Assembly: GCF_000964795.1 (NCBI RefSeq) | Contig: NZ_LANX01000001.1 | Coordinates: 558,001-622,000 of the forward strand | DNA length: 64,000 nt | Reading direction: 5' to 3' | Origin: Candidatus Neoehrlichia procyonis str. RAC413 | GTDB taxonomy: Bacteria; Pseudomonadota; Alphaproteobacteria; Rickettsiales; Anaplasmataceae | In this document: piece after piece, positions 1 through 11,300 of the stretch | Layout: every line of letters begins with the position of its first letter | Numbering within the stretch: the first letter of the stretch is position 1 | Notes under the pieces: model-generated | The model's input: only the letters and a program-made list of their open reading frames with translations | Told to the model about the DNA's origin: nothing | Database searches by the model: none | Program-made: the position numbers and the translations under genes

Positions 1-927
1 CTAGTACGTCATAGAAATACCTTTATTGATTACCTAACTGAAGAATTAAGAAAATTTAATATTCCAGTTTCCGGCAGAGATAAGTTTAATATTATGGACC
101 ATATAGTAATTAAAGATTTAGTAAATCTTGGAGAATTCTTATTGCTACAAAAGAACGATATGTCTCTGGCAAATCTACTTAAATCGCCAATATTTAAATT
201 TACAGAAGAGCAATTATTTAACCTTAGCTATCCTAAAAACCACAAACATTTATGGGACGCTTTACAACTGAACTTTACTGAAATATCAAATTATTTAAAG
301 CAACTAATAAACATTTCAAAACATTATAGTCCTTTAGATCTATACCATTACATTTTATCAAAGCATAAACAACAATTTATTAAATGTATGGGTACATCAG
401 TTACAGAAGTAATAGACGAATTTATAAATTTATTAATAAAATTTGAAACTAATAATTTAAGTTCCCTTGAGTCATTTATACATTGGATTAAACATACAAA
501 TCCAGAAGTAAAAAGGGATCTTAGTAACATAAATAACTCTATCAGTATCATGACCGTACATAATGCAAAAGGAATGCAATTCCCTATAGTATTTTTAACA
601 GATACAACAAGTATACCAAGAAGTGATTCTCAAATAATTTTTGATGAACAAAATACACCTTTTTGGTGTCGCAACAATGTTAATAATAAGCTTACAATAC
701 TAAAAAATAAAAGAAATTTGGAAGAATATAACGAGTATATAAGATTACTTTATGTAGCACTTACAAGAGCAGAAGATGAATTATACATTACAGGAGAAAA
801 TCATCCACATGATAAGTCGTGGTATAACATTATCTCAAATATTAGTGACATATATACAAAGAAATCCATAGAACTACCTCCAATGTTCACAAGCAAAGTT
901 AATGTTCTATGTATAGAACACAACTAA
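1..927 (+). CDS. addA: AddA-like UvrD-family helicase, C-terminal part (5' truncated)
   Basis: This is the 3' part of a superfamily I helicase; the frame is open from base 1, so the start lies outside the window. The visible 308 residues begin with the LVRHR segment followed by DLVNLGEFLLL and LLKSPIF, which is typical of the 2B region of AddA double-strand-break repair helicases. Helicase motif V (MTVHNAKGMQFP) and motif VI (YVALTRAEDELYITG) are intact, so ATP-driven translocation looks preserved. Alphaproteobacterial AddA normally continues about 200 residues past motif VI into a RecB-type nuclease domain. Here the protein stops about 45 residues after it, so that nuclease seems absent. The likely role is recombinational repair with an AddB partner not seen here. 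A plain UvrD/Rep-like helicase is the alternative. Confidence 0.8.
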   Translation, partial: LVRHRNTFIDYLTEELRKFNIPVSGRDKFNIMDHIVIKDLVNLGEFLLLQKNDMSLANLLKSPIFKFTEEQLFNLSYPKNHKHLWDALQLNFTEISNYLKQLINISKHYSPLDLYHYILSKHKQQFIKCMGTSVTEVIDEFINLLIKFETNNLSSLESFIHWIKHTNPEVKRDLSNINNSISIMTVHNAKGMQFPIVFLTDTTSIPRSDSQIIFDEQNTPFWCRNNVNNKLTILKNKRNLEEYNEYIRLLYVALTRAEDELYITGENHPHDKSWYNIISNISDIYTKKSIELPPMFTSKVNVLCIEHN

Positions 928-1508
928 ACAAAAAAGTTTATGTTCTTACATATATATGTATCATTTAAATAAATACAACTAAATGGCCTTACAGACAAAA
1001 CAACTGAAATATTCCTATTAAAAAAATTACAATTTCCTACTCAACCAATATAAGCCTTTACTTATAAGATTTTATTAATAACTTACTAGTGAGTAATTTG
1101 TTTGTAAAAACACTTTAAGCATTTTATTATATAAAATACTAAAGCTTTAAATTTATAGATTAACCCCTCCCCCTTAATAATAAGAAACGCCATAATTTCA
1201 ACTGCAATCATATAAAATGCTTTATAAAGTTACGCCACCAAATAACAAATTAATAAAGTGCATTATTTTATGATTACAAAGATAAAATTTAAAATAATCT
1301 TATTATAAAAGACTCTGTAAATGTTAGTAACCTAATACATTTTTCTAATACATAGCATCTTATAGCAACTCATATTAAATTTAGTATTACCGTTAACATT
1401 AATTTACTTTTTATAGGACGCCATATTTTCGCGTCTAATTACTTAATGTGGGTACAAATGCAGTAATTATTTAAATTTAACAATATTAATTTATTAATAT
1501 CTCCTATT
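928..1508. other. Intergenic spacer, convergent genes
   Basis: AT-rich spacer between the 3' ends of the helicase and the quinone oxidoreductase. No open frame of interest and no nuclease-like remnant of addA was seen. A short imperfect inverted repeat around 1118-1140 (ATTTTAT/ATAAAAT core) is the only structure noticed and may form a weak hairpin between the converging genes. Confidence 0.5.
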
Positions 1509-2495
1509 TTAAAAAATTATAACATTTGATCCTGTCAATTTTCTATCTTCCAAGTCTTTATGAGCTTTTCCCATTTCATTAAACTTATACATTTTATTCA
1601 CACTAACATTAATATAGCCTCTTTTTATCATTTCAAAAATTTCTATAGCACTTAATCCTAATTCAAGTCTTGACCGTTTATAATGATGTATTATAGGAGA
1701 GCTAACAAATAATGACCTTGAACTTAACATAGCTATACTAATATTCGAAATAGGACCGGATATTTGTCCATAAGAAACATATAAGCCAAAAACACACAAA
1801 GACTCAAAAGCCTTTTTATGTGTTATTAACCCTATAGGATCATAAGCTACATTAACACCAGCTCCTTTTGTAATATCCATAACTCTATTTACAAAATCAT
1901 CATTATTATAGTTTATTACATGCGAACATCCATATTTTCGTGCCATATCTATATGGTAATCAGAACTTACTGCACCTATAACTTGACATCCTTTATATAC
2001 TGCCCATTGACATAATATTTGACTAATACCTCCAGTCATACCATAAACCAAGGCAAAAGTTTTTGGACGTACATCATAAACCCGATGAATAAGATAATGG
2101 GCAGTCATACCTTTTAATAAAACTGCTGCAGCTACTTCATCCGTAATACTATCATGAATTTTAAATAGGTATTTTTGATTAATAACTCTTATTTCAGAAT
2201 AGGCTCCACCATGAACTGTACAATAGCCAACACGATCACCTACACTTAATGCTTCAGTAGCGCTACCTAATTTTTCTACAACACCTACTGCCTCAACTCC
2301 TAAAATAGTAGGCAAATTTTTATTTTTCCGTATACCACTACGATACTCAACATCATAACGATTTAGCCCTATAGCTGTATGTCTAACTAATACTTCATAT
2401 TCAGCAGGATCTTTTACATTAACATTAGTATATTTTAAAACATCAGGACCACCTACCTTATTAATAATAATAGCTTTTACCATCTTTTTGCTCAA
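1509..2495 (-). CDS. qor: NADPH:quinone oxidoreductase, QorA-like
   Basis: A 328-residue zinc-independent medium-chain dehydrogenase, close in length to E. coli QorA (327). It should reduce quinones with NADPH in the cytosol. An N-terminal GroES-like fold carries GLNRYDVEYRSG and GVEAVGVVEKLGS. The central segment LLKGMTAHYL and a Rossmann stretch (YGMTGGISQILCQWA) correspond to the QorA nucleotide-binding region, followed by VINYNNDDF and VAYDPIG. The usual AAAGGVG glycine motif is altered to GMTGGIS, so cofactor affinity may differ. The catalytic-zinc cysteines and histidines of alcohol dehydrogenases are absent, as in the quinone reductase branch. It is transcribed alone, converging on the helicase gene. 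Confidence 0.88.
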   Translation of the reverse strand: MSKKMVKAIIINKVGGPDVLKYTNVNVKDPAEYEVLVRHTAIGLNRYDVEYRSGIRKNKNLPTILGVEAVGVVEKLGSATEALSVGDRVGYCTVHGGAYSEIRVINQKYLFKIHDSITDEVAAAVLLKGMTAHYLIHRVYDVRPKTFALVYGMTGGISQILCQWAVYKGCQVIGAVSSDYHIDMARKYGCSHVINYNNDDFVNRVMDITKGAGVNVAYDPIGLITHKKAFESLCVFGLYVSYGQISGPISNISIAMLSSRSLFVSSPIIHHYKRSRLELGLSAIEIFEMIKRGYINVSVNKMYKFNEMGKAHKDLEDRKLTGSNVIIF

Positions 2496-2816
2496 CTCAA
2501 CTAAAAGTAAAATTATAATAAACCATATTTACATTAAATAATAACTCCTAATAAAAATTAGCCATATTATTATCGTTATACAAAAATATGTAATAATCTT
2601 TATACATTACTATATATACCATCTCTACAATATAACCCATATCTAGTAAAAAATTTATTATAACCACTAACATAAATAATCTTCACATCAAAAGAAAATC
2701 TAACTATATTTTAAGAGTTATTATAATTTTTGTATAAACTCCCATTATTATGAAATCTTCTTATTAACAAAAAGCATAATCAATATGCAAAGTAACCTAT
2801 TTATTACATTTATTCA
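2496..2816. other. Intergenic spacer, no feature seen
   Basis: AT-rich spacer between two minus-strand genes. It probably holds the promoter of the quinone oxidoreductase, but I could not single out a convincing -35/-10 pair. Confidence 0.4.
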
Positions 2817-4619
2817 CTATTCATTATTTACTATTTTATTATCCTGCCTAACAACTGTATTTTCTATATTACTCTTTTGTTTATCAGTATCTTTTTTATT
2901 ATCTGATGTTTTAGATTGTGTAAATTGACTCATAATTTCATCTCTAGGGCCCATAGCACCCATTATACCATCATTCATCACAATAATTTTGGTAACAGCA
3001 TTTAATAATTGAACTTTATGCGTCATAATAAAAGTAGTGATTTTGTTATCCTGTGCATATCGCAGTGCATTAACTAATCTTCCTTCAGAAGCACCATCCA
3101 AATTAGCATTTGGCTCATCAAGAACTAAAAGTCTGACATCTCCATAAAAAGCTCTAGCTAGACCTAGCATTTGCTTTTGGCCGCCAGATAAAACAATACT
3201 CCCACTACCAATAATTGTATCATATCCATTTTGTAATCCTAATATCATTTCATGAATTCCAGCAATTTTAGCAGCTTTAATAACTTTTTCAGGTTCAGGA
3301 TCAGCAACCATCCTAGCAATATTCACTTTTACTGTAGCATTAAATAATTCCACATCTTGAGGTAAATACCCAATATAATTACCAAAGTTTTCTCTATTCC
3401 ATGTATAAACATCAGCACCATCTAATCTAACAACCCCAGATATCGGTTTCCACACTCCTACAAGTAATTTTGCCATTGTTGATTTTCCAGATGCACTTGC
3501 ACCTATAACTCCCACAATATCTCCAGGGTCTACAGTAAAAGATAAACCTTTAATAGTAGGTTTATTCCCACCATATGGTGTAAAAAATACACGCTCAAAA
3601 GTAACTACACCTCTTGGGGAAGGTAAAACCATAGATTGTTCCCTTTTAGGGGATGCTAACAATAAAGCCTGTAATCTCCTATAAGATATCCTCGCTGCAA
3701 GCAGCATTTTCCATGTATTAATAGCAGCTTCAAATGGAGCTAAAGCTCTCCCCATTAAAATTGATGCTGCAATAATTCCTCCAGCCGTTTTATGTCCGTT
3801 TACAGCTAATAATGCACCTATGCCTATTACTGAAATCTGCAAAATCGATCTAGTAAACTTTGTAATACCCATAATAATATTAGAACGGTTCTGCGCTTTT
3901 ATTTGCATTTTTCTATTTTGAGAATTTTTCTGCGACCAATCAGCAACTATATGTTTAACCATCCCCATGGCTTCTACCACCTCAGCATTACGACTTGCTA
4001 TATCAATAGCATTAATATTTCGCACATTCTCTTCGTGAGATTCTTGAAGTATCTTCTTTGTAGCTAATTCATTCCATACTGCCATTAATGTTAACAATAC
4101 AATCCCTAATATTGCTATATAACCAGTAATATAATGTATCATAAATATTGCAATTAAATATAATATTGCCCAAGGCATATCAAATAACGAAAATATCCCA
4201 AATCCTGTAATAAATCCTTTTACATTTCCTAAATCACGTATTACTTCACCGCTTGAAGTAGAAGACTTAATTGATGTTAAGCTAATTGACTTTACAATTA
4301 AATCTGGCACCACTTCTTTATCTATCCAATCTGCAACTCTTGACATAGCTAAAGAGCGGCATATTTCTAAAATTGATGAGCATGCAAATGCTCCTATTGT
4401 AATTAAGCTTAACATTGTTAACGTAGATATACTACCACTTGAAAGTACTCTATCTAAAACTTGAGAAGTATAAAGAGGCAAAAACAACATTAGTAAATTA
4501 ATAGCAGAACTAAACCAAAAAATAAACCAAAATACACTTTTACATTTATCTAATGTGCAATATAACACACTTTTTTTCAATTCCTTTATTGCAGTCAAAT
4601 TAAAGCTTACACCATCCAC
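2817..4619 (-). CDS. Type I secretion ABC exporter (PrtD/HlyB type permease-ATPase)
   Basis: A 600-residue inner-membrane ABC half-transporter of the PrtD class. Residues about 30-300 hold the transmembrane domain, starting with the LFLPLYTSQVLDRVL element common in type I secretion permeases. No N-terminal C39 peptidase domain is present. The ATPase domain has Walker A GASASGKS (373-380), the Q-loop YLPQD, the signature LSGGQKQ and Walker B LLVLDEPNANLD. A polar, Lys/Asn-rich C-terminal tail of about 35 residues follows the ATPase. In Ehrlichia, type I secretion is known to export tandem-repeat and ankyrin proteins, and this is probably that energiser. The membrane-fusion (HlyD) and TolC partners are not in this window. 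Confidence 0.88.
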   Translation of the reverse strand: MDGVSFNLTAIKELKKSVLYCTLDKCKSVFWFIFWFSSAINLLMLFLPLYTSQVLDRVLSSGSISTLTMLSLITIGAFACSSILEICRSLAMSRVADWIDKEVVPDLIVKSISLTSIKSSTSSGEVIRDLGNVKGFITGFGIFSLFDMPWAILYLIAIFMIHYITGYIAILGIVLLTLMAVWNELATKKILQESHEENVRNINAIDIASRNAEVVEAMGMVKHIVADWSQKNSQNRKMQIKAQNRSNIIMGITKFTRSILQISVIGIGALLAVNGHKTAGGIIAASILMGRALAPFEAAINTWKMLLAARISYRRLQALLLASPKREQSMVLPSPRGVVTFERVFFTPYGGNKPTIKGLSFTVDPGDIVGVIGASASGKSTMAKLLVGVWKPISGVVRLDGADVYTWNRENFGNYIGYLPQDVELFNATVKVNIARMVADPEPEKVIKAAKIAGIHEMILGLQNGYDTIIGSGSIVLSGGQKQMLGLARAFYGDVRLLVLDEPNANLDGASEGRLVNALRYAQDNKITTFIMTHKVQLLNAVTKIIVMNDGIMGAMGPRDEIMSQFTQSKTSDNKKDTDKQKSNIENTVVRQDNKIVNNE

Positions 4620-4773
4620 AAATATACCTCTAAAGTTAATAATAATATTTATTCAACTCTCCAACATAATCTTATCTCATAACCAATAAGCTAATAAATA
4701 AAATCTTATATAAAAATTTACTTAGCATAAAGTACACAATATAGTAAAATATCAATATATTTATGTAATAAAA

Positions 4774-4965
4774 ATGTATAACAGCATAATATCGTTAACA
4801 GTAATTTTAATTTTAATATCTTTGACTATAATCTCTCTAATGTCAGGAATTGTATTAATGTCTATCAATAATAACTTTTATATAAAGCACAAAAATAAAA
4901 TCATGATTATTAGAATAGCACTACAATTCATATCATTTATTGCAGCAGTTTTATTTTTTAGATAA
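4774..4965 (+). CDS. HIG1-domain twin-transmembrane small protein
   Basis: A 63-residue protein with two predicted membrane helices (about 5-27 and 46-62) around a short loop. The loop and second helix read HKNKIMIIRIALQF, which matches the HIG1 pattern of N-K-x-M-x-x-R-V-x-x-Q. HIG1-type proteins in alphaproteobacteria and mitochondria associate with cytochrome c oxidase and respiratory supercomplexes, so an inner-membrane respiratory accessory role is plausible by inference. The gene stands alone, divergent from the type I exporter, with 154 bases between start codons. Assignment rests on the motif and topology only; it could be another twin-helix protein. Confidence 0.65.
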   Translation: MYNSIISLTVILILISLTIISLMSGIVLMSINNNFYIKHKNKIMIIRIALQFISFIAAVLFFR

Positions 4966-5786
4966 ATTCTTCTGGCAACAGTTTTTATTAGGTAAATCTT
5001 GCATAAATAAAAGGTTATATTGATTTTTGGATTAATTTAATGCAAAAATTTTTAATAAGTCCATATTTTATAATTCACTTATAATTTTCTATATTAAAAT
5101 AGTTATTATCAAACCTTATAACTCTATTAGCAACTTTCTCACAAACTTATCAATAAACTATGTACATAAATAATATCCCATAAGAACTATAAATTGTTGT
5201 TGCTCCTGTATATTCTAAAGACTTAATGTAATAACTATTATCAATAGCTATTTTGGCTAAAAATTGGCTATTCATTCCACCAACATAGCATTGTGAGAGT
5301 TCTCATGCCAAGTAACTTACAATAGGAATACAATTAGATTAACTTTAAATTCACATGTGCATGATAATATAAACCTCACAATTTTAAAATATGTTACTTA
5401 TGTACATAAATACTTTAAATTAATACATGTAAAACAATTTATACCAAAACTACTGCTTTTATCAGGATAGATCGATCATGTAATTCCCTTTTTATAATAT
5501 AAATTACCATAACAAAACATTGTAATGATTTTTATATTCCTAATTTAATCACCAGCAAACTAATAGCAAAAAATTCAGTAAAATTTAAGAAATACAATAC
5601 AAAAAACATTTAAAACTTATAAAAATTATATGGATGTTAATTATTAAGTGACTATTATTCATTTCTCTATTGTCTAGTTACATATACCTCATTTGATAAT
5701 AGCTTTTATAAAAAAAAATCGTACAATTACTAAAAATTAGTATTAAATATTCTATGGTTTGCTACTCTAGTTTAGAGGTAATTTCA
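4966..5786. other. Long intergenic region with a possible gene remnant
   Basis: About 820 bases without a clear gene. The part near 5150-5330 is richer in G+C than its surroundings and has a short open frame on the minus strand (listed separately), which may be the remains of a decayed gene. The rest is AT-rich without recognisable structure. The start of folP was moved inward to 5787, which extends this spacer. Confidence 0.4.
5150..5275 (-). pseudogene. Possible remnant or very small ORF (41 codons)
   Basis: A 41-residue frame starting MNSQFLAKIAIDNSYY and containing YTGATTIYSSYGILF. The frame is also open 10 codons upstream of the ATG, back to a TGA. Base composition is less AT-rich than the adjacent spacer, as coding sequence would be. 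I do not recognise the product. It may be a fragment of a decayed membrane protein gene or chance. Confidence 0.2.
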
Positions 5787-6596
5787 ATGTCTAAAATTAA
5801 TACAAAAATACTCGGCATACTAAATATTACTCCGGATTCATTTTCAGATGGAGGAAAATTTTTTAGCATTGAAGCTGCTATAGCACAGACAATAAGTCTA
5901 ATAGATAATGGGGCACATATCATTGATATAGGAGCAGAATCTACACGTCCAAATGCAACACTTTTATCCCCATTAGAAGAGTGGAATCGTATAAAGGATG
6001 TAATATCAGAAATAATTACAATCGCACATAATAAGAAAGTTAAAGTTAGCATAGATACTAGAAATGCAGTAACAGCATATAAAGTAACTCAATTAGGAGC
6101 CGATTATATCAATGATGTTAGCGGATTATCAGATCCTGAAATGATACCTGTTATAAAAGACAGTAACGCTAATATTATAATTATGCATAATTTAGGAATA
6201 CCTGCAGATAAAAATAAAGTCATTCCAGCACACCATGACCCCATAGAAGAAATAATACAATGGCTAAAACAACGTATAGAAAAACTAATATCTGCAAATA
6301 TTGAAGCAAATCGTATTATAATTGACCCAGGAATAGGATTTGGTAAAACTGCCCAACAGTCATTGCACATTATACAAAATATCACACATCTTAAAATACT
6401 TGACTTACCTATATGTGTTGGACATTCACGCAAGTCTATGTTATCAGCACTATCAATAAATAATGATTTTCGCGATTACGCTACTACAATAATATCAACA
6501 TTTTTAATGCAAAAGAACATAGATTTCATAAGAGTACATAACCTATATTTACATACACAAACCTTTAAAATTTGGAATCAACTACTACAAACATAA
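5787..6596 (+). CDS. folP: Dihydropteroate synthase
   Basis: FolP condenses p-aminobenzoate with dihydropterin pyrophosphate to give dihydropteroate, in folate synthesis. All family motifs are present in order: GILNITPDSFSDGG, IDIGAESTRP, VSIDTRN, YINDVSG, MHNLG, IDPGIGFGK and the C-terminal GHSRKS phosphate-binding loop. I chose the ATG at 5787 because AGAGG at 5774-5778 lies 8 bases upstream, and because family members begin only a few residues before the GILNITPDSF motif. An upstream in-frame ATG at 5754 would add 11 residues with no ribosome site. The protein is then 269 residues, a normal length. folK, the preceding step, lies 46 kb away in the same window. Confidence 0.93.
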   Translation: MSKINTKILGILNITPDSFSDGGKFFSIEAAIAQTISLIDNGAHIIDIGAESTRPNATLLSPLEEWNRIKDVISEIITIAHNKKVKVSIDTRNAVTAYKVTQLGADYINDVSGLSDPEMIPVIKDSNANIIIMHNLGIPADKNKVIPAHHDPIEEIIQWLKQRIEKLISANIEANRIIIDPGIGFGKTAQQSLHIIQNITHLKILDLPICVGHSRKSMLSALSINNDFRDYATTIISTFLMQKNIDFIRVHNLYLHTQTFKIWNQLLQT

Positions 6597-7095
6597 TTTA
6601 AAGAAAATTGCTTCACAAAATTTATCGTAATTAAAAAAAAGACCTTATACAGTAATGCTAAAAAGCATACAACTAGTAATATATGTTATTTACAACATTT
6701 GTTAGAAAGCTATCTATTTAGCCTATTATAGAGTTTATTCATACATATAGCAACCTTAGCATTAATTTACAAATATCTATCTTATACTTCTAATATCATA
6801 AGTATCTTAATGTGCATCAATAAATCAAAAATTATATATTTCTTATCTAGAAAAATAATTTTCATACACAAATATATAAATAATACTTCTCTTCCTCCTA
6901 ATACATATTAATGTAATATAATCCTGGTACTATTTTAAAGCTATTTCCCTTAACAATCAGCATTACCACCTAACAGAAACACTAAAGATGAATTTTTTTA
7001 GTATTTACTTACATAAATTAATTCCCAAAATAAATAATAAGCTATTTTTTATAATATATTTAAAAAACCAGCAGTTACACACATCAGAATACAAT
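6597..7095. other. Intergenic spacer, convergent genes
   Basis: About 500 AT-rich bases between the 3' ends of folP and the minus-strand hypothetical gene. No coding frame, RNA or repeat was recognised. Confidence 0.5.
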
Positions 7096-8070
7096 CTAAA
7101 ACTTTAAACCAGAATTACTATGTCTATGCTCCTCGATACTATTAGTATCATAATAAGATATATCAACATCAGACAAAATATCCTGCAAACCAGCAATAAA
7201 ATTATGCAATTTATCCTGGTATGCATGATTATCTTTGAGAACCAACGAAAATACATAACATTGCAATCCCATAAATGCAAATGTAAGTCCTGTAAATAAA
7301 GCAGCAGTCCATTGTGTACTTTTATTATTATTACAAACTATACATATAGCTCCACATACCAACATTATACTTTGCAGCATAGCAACACAAGTATACAACA
7401 ACCTATCCCACACAATCTTATCTGATAACTTACATATCTCCTTCTTCTCATGAAAAATCACATAATCTATAATTTTTATGTAGCTATTTACATTCTGTGC
7501 ATCAATACAATTGTCAAAAAAATTATGCAATATAATACTTTTCTTAAGTGCAATTCCAAACATCATTTTAAGTACATCATGTGGACCATTATTTAATATA
7601 AGCTCCAAATCAGCTATATTAAGCCCTATATCTTCGCAAACGTTTTTCAGCTCATCCTCACTCATCCCATACTTACATATTATCCCTCTATGATTCATAA
7701 AATAATCTAATAATTTTTTAATCTTTTCATTTGCTTTTTTTATTGCTATATTATACTTCTTCATACTTCTTTGATATGCAACATCATCACAACAATATGT
7801 ATTATGAACACTTATAACTTTGTTTATCAAAGTATTAATAGCTTTGTTATAGTGTTCATTATGTGAAAGATTTTTACTAACTAATCGTGCAAACACAGCC
7901 TGTATTAATGCATTTTTTAGCATTTCTATCGCATTATAATTGTATTCATCTCGTAATACAACAAATGCAAGTTTCTTTTTTACCGATTTGCTTATCTTAG
8001 AATTAATACAGTAACCTACGATCTTATTTACATCCTTTATAACTAGATCTGTATCTAAATGTAATATCAT
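7096..8070 (-). CDS. Hypothetical protein with C-terminal membrane hairpin
   Basis: A 324-residue protein that I do not recognise. The first 220 residues are soluble, Lys/Asn-rich and largely helical, with a charged stretch around 105-125 (many Lys) that could form a short coiled coil. Two closely spaced hydrophobic helices follow, around 230-252 and 258-281 (both Cys-containing), then a 40-residue polar tail. This suggests a protein anchored by a membrane hairpin with both main domains on one side. It is divergent from carB with a 267-base gap. A GAGAAG ribosome site precedes the start. It does not share the FGIPTL signature of the membrane family at 26-37 kb. Probably lineage-specific. Confidence 0.7.
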   Translation of the reverse strand: MILHLDTDLVIKDVNKIVGYCINSKISKSVKKKLAFVVLRDEYNYNAIEMLKNALIQAVFARLVSKNLSHNEHYNKAINTLINKVISVHNTYCCDDVAYQRSMKKYNIAIKKANEKIKKLLDYFMNHRGIICKYGMSEDELKNVCEDIGLNIADLELILNNGPHDVLKMMFGIALKKSIILHNFFDNCIDAQNVNSYIKIIDYVIFHEKKEICKLSDKIVWDRLLYTCVAMLQSIMLVCGAICIVCNNNKSTQWTAALFTGLTFAFMGLQCYVFSLVLKDNHAYQDKLHNFIAGLQDILSDVDISYYDTNSIEEHRHSNSGLKF

Positions 8071-8337
8071 AATATTAACTTCTCACAAGTTTGTTACTTT
8101 CAAAGTAATACTTAATTTTTTAATAAAGGTAAAGTTATAAATAATTCACATACTAAAAATATTCTTGTAAAAAATAATAATTTTAGAAAACTATAGAACT
8201 ATACTTAAAAGTAGTATTAATGCTTTATAATACACTATAATATTTTACACTATTACAGTTTAATAAATTATTACTGTGTTTTTTTGCAAAATTACATAGT
8301 AATATAATCTATATTAGAAGTTATTATTTCAGATACA

Positions 8338-11300
8338 ATGCCAAAACGCACAGATATAGAAAGTATACTAGTTATAGGTGCTGGTCCAATAATTATTGGT
8401 CAAGCATGTGAATTTGATTATTCAGGCACTCAAGCATGTAAAGTTTTAAAAAAGGAAGGATATAGAGTAATACTTATCAATTCCAACCCTGCAACAATAA
8501 TGACTGATCCTGGATTAGCAGATGCAACTTACATTGAACCCATAGTACCTAGTATTATAGAAAAAATCATTATCAAAGAAAAACCTAATGCTATTTTAGC
8601 TACTGTTGGAGGACAAACATCTTTGAATGCAGTTATTGAACTATCAGATCAGAAAATATTAGCCAAATATAATATACAGCTAATAGGTGCTAACAGAAAT
8701 GCTATCAAAAAAGCTGAAGATCGCAATTTATTTTGTCAATCTATGGATAATATAGATATTAAATATCCAAAAAGAATAATAATTCAAAATATAGACATGA
8801 TTGATGCTGCTGTTGAATATATAGGACTACCTGCTGTAATTAGACCATCTTTTACATTAGGAGGGATAGGTGGTGGCATAGCTTATAATAAAGATGAATT
8901 TTATAAAATTGTGAAACATGGCCTAAGTATGTCTCCAATATCAGAGGTACAAGTAGACGAATCCATAATTGGATGGAAAGAATTTGAAATGGAAGTAATG
9001 AGGGATAGCAAGGATAATTGCATTGTAGTATGCTCTATAGAAAATATCGACCCAATGGGAGTTCATACCGGAGATAGTATTACAGTAGCTCCTGCGATTA
9101 CCTTACGTGATATAGAATATCAAAAAATGCGCAGTATGTCTTTTGCAGTTCTTAGAGAAATAGGTATAGAAACTGGAGGTTCAAATGTACAATTTGCTAT
9201 TAATCCCAAAAAAGAAGGAGAAATTCTTGTTATTGAAATGAATCCTCGAGTCTCTAGATCTTCAGCACTTGCATCAAAAGCAACAGGATTCCCCATTGCA
9301 AAAGTAGCTGCTAAATTAGCGATAGGATATACATTGAATGAAATAATGAATGACTGTACCTCTAAAATTCCAGCTTCATTTGAACCAACAATGGACTATA
9401 TAGTAGTCAAAATACCAAGGTTTAATTTTGATAAATTTCAAGACTCTGATAAAGAGTTATCAACATCCATGAAATCCGTAGGAGAAGTAATGGCAATAGG
9501 ACGCTCTTTTACAGAATCATTACAAAAAGCCTTATGTTCTTTAGAAATTGGATTAAACGGATTAAATGAGTTTTTTGATAAAAATGTAAGTACTGATCAA
9601 ATTTATGAATATCTTGTTAAATTATCACCTGATAGAATATTAATAATTGCTGATGCACTCAGACATAATATAAGTATAGAAGAAATTAATAAAATAACTG
9701 GATACGATCCATGGTTCTTAATACAAATTCAAAACATTATTAAGTATGAAAAAATTATAAAAAACAATGGCATACCACACAATAAACAAGATCTTATACA
9801 TCTTAAAAAAATGGGATTCTCTGATAGTAGATTGGCAGAATTAAGTAACAATACTATTGACTATATAGAACATTTAAGAAAAAGTTTATCAGTTAAGCCT
9901 GTATACAAACGCATCGACACTTGTGCAGGAGAATTTGAATCAAATACTGCATATATGTATAGTTGTTATGAAGAAAGTATACTTAATGATCCAGAATGTG
10001 AAGCAAATGTAACAAAAAAAAATAAAATTATTATATTAGGCAGTGGCCCTAACCGTATAGGTCAAGGAATTGAGTTTGACTATACATGTGTACATGCGGC
10101 ATATGCTATAAAAGAAATGGGATATGAAGCAATTATAATAAATTGTAATCCTGAAACTGTATCCACTGATTACGATATATCTGATAGATTATATTTTTCT
10201 CCCCTTACAAGAGAAAGTGTATTAGATATAATATACAAAGAACAAGAAAAAGGTGCTTCTGTATATGTAATAGTACAATTTGGCGGACAAACACCTTTAA
10301 AGTTAGCTAAGATCCTAAAAGAAAAATCCATTAATATAATTGGAACAAGCTTTGATTCTATCGATCTGGCAGAGGATAGAATGAAATTTCAGCAGTTATT
10401 AATACAACTTAATTTAAAGCAACCACTCAGCACTGCTTGTAATTCTATAAAAGAAACCATATTTAATGCAGAAAAAATATCATTTCCTCTATTATTGCGC
10501 CCATCATATGTGTTAGGAGGACAGTTTATGTCCATAATATATGATATGAGTGGATTACTGTTATACTTAGAAAAGCATAAAAATGTCTTTCAGCATGGCT
10601 CTCTCCTAATAGATAGTTTTCTCACGAATGCTGTAGAAATAGATGTAGACGCTATTTGTGATGGTAACAATGTCTATATAGCCGGTATAATGGAACATAT
10701 AGAAGAAGCAGGTATTCATTCTGGAGATTCTGCATGCTCAATCCCACCACATACCTTACATACAGAAGTTATCAACAAAATAATAGAATACACTAAAAAA
10801 GTAGCTTTTGCATTACAAGTAAAAGGATTAATTAATATTCAATATGCCATTAAAAATCAAGACATTTACATACTTGAAGTTAATCCAAGAGCTAGTAGAA
10901 CCATACCATTTATTGCAAAGGCAACAGGAATTCCTATAGCAAAAATAGCCACAGAAATAATGCTAGGTAAAAAATTATATATTAATCAAAATAATCTAAA
11001 TATTAATTATGTTGCAATAAAAGAAGCTGTTTTTTCTTTTTCAAGATTTCCAAATTCAGATGTTTTACTAGGACCTGAAATGAAATCTACAGGAGAAGTT
11101 ATGGGTATAGACAAATCTTTTGAAATAGCATTTGCTAAATCTCAAATATCAGCAGGATACGAAATACCTACTCAAGGAAAGGCCTTCATTTCAGTTAAAG
11201 ATAGTGACAAACCAGAAGCTGCAAAAATTGCACAAATATTATTAGATATAGGATTTGAAATTTTTGCTACAACAGGAACATCAAAGTATTTTGATAGTTT

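Noticed and set aside
1310-1345. Similarity to 29835-29860 (ATAARAGACYCTGTAAAT)
   Set aside because: Only about 18 bases match, in two AT-rich spacers. Too short to call a repeat without a genome-wide count.
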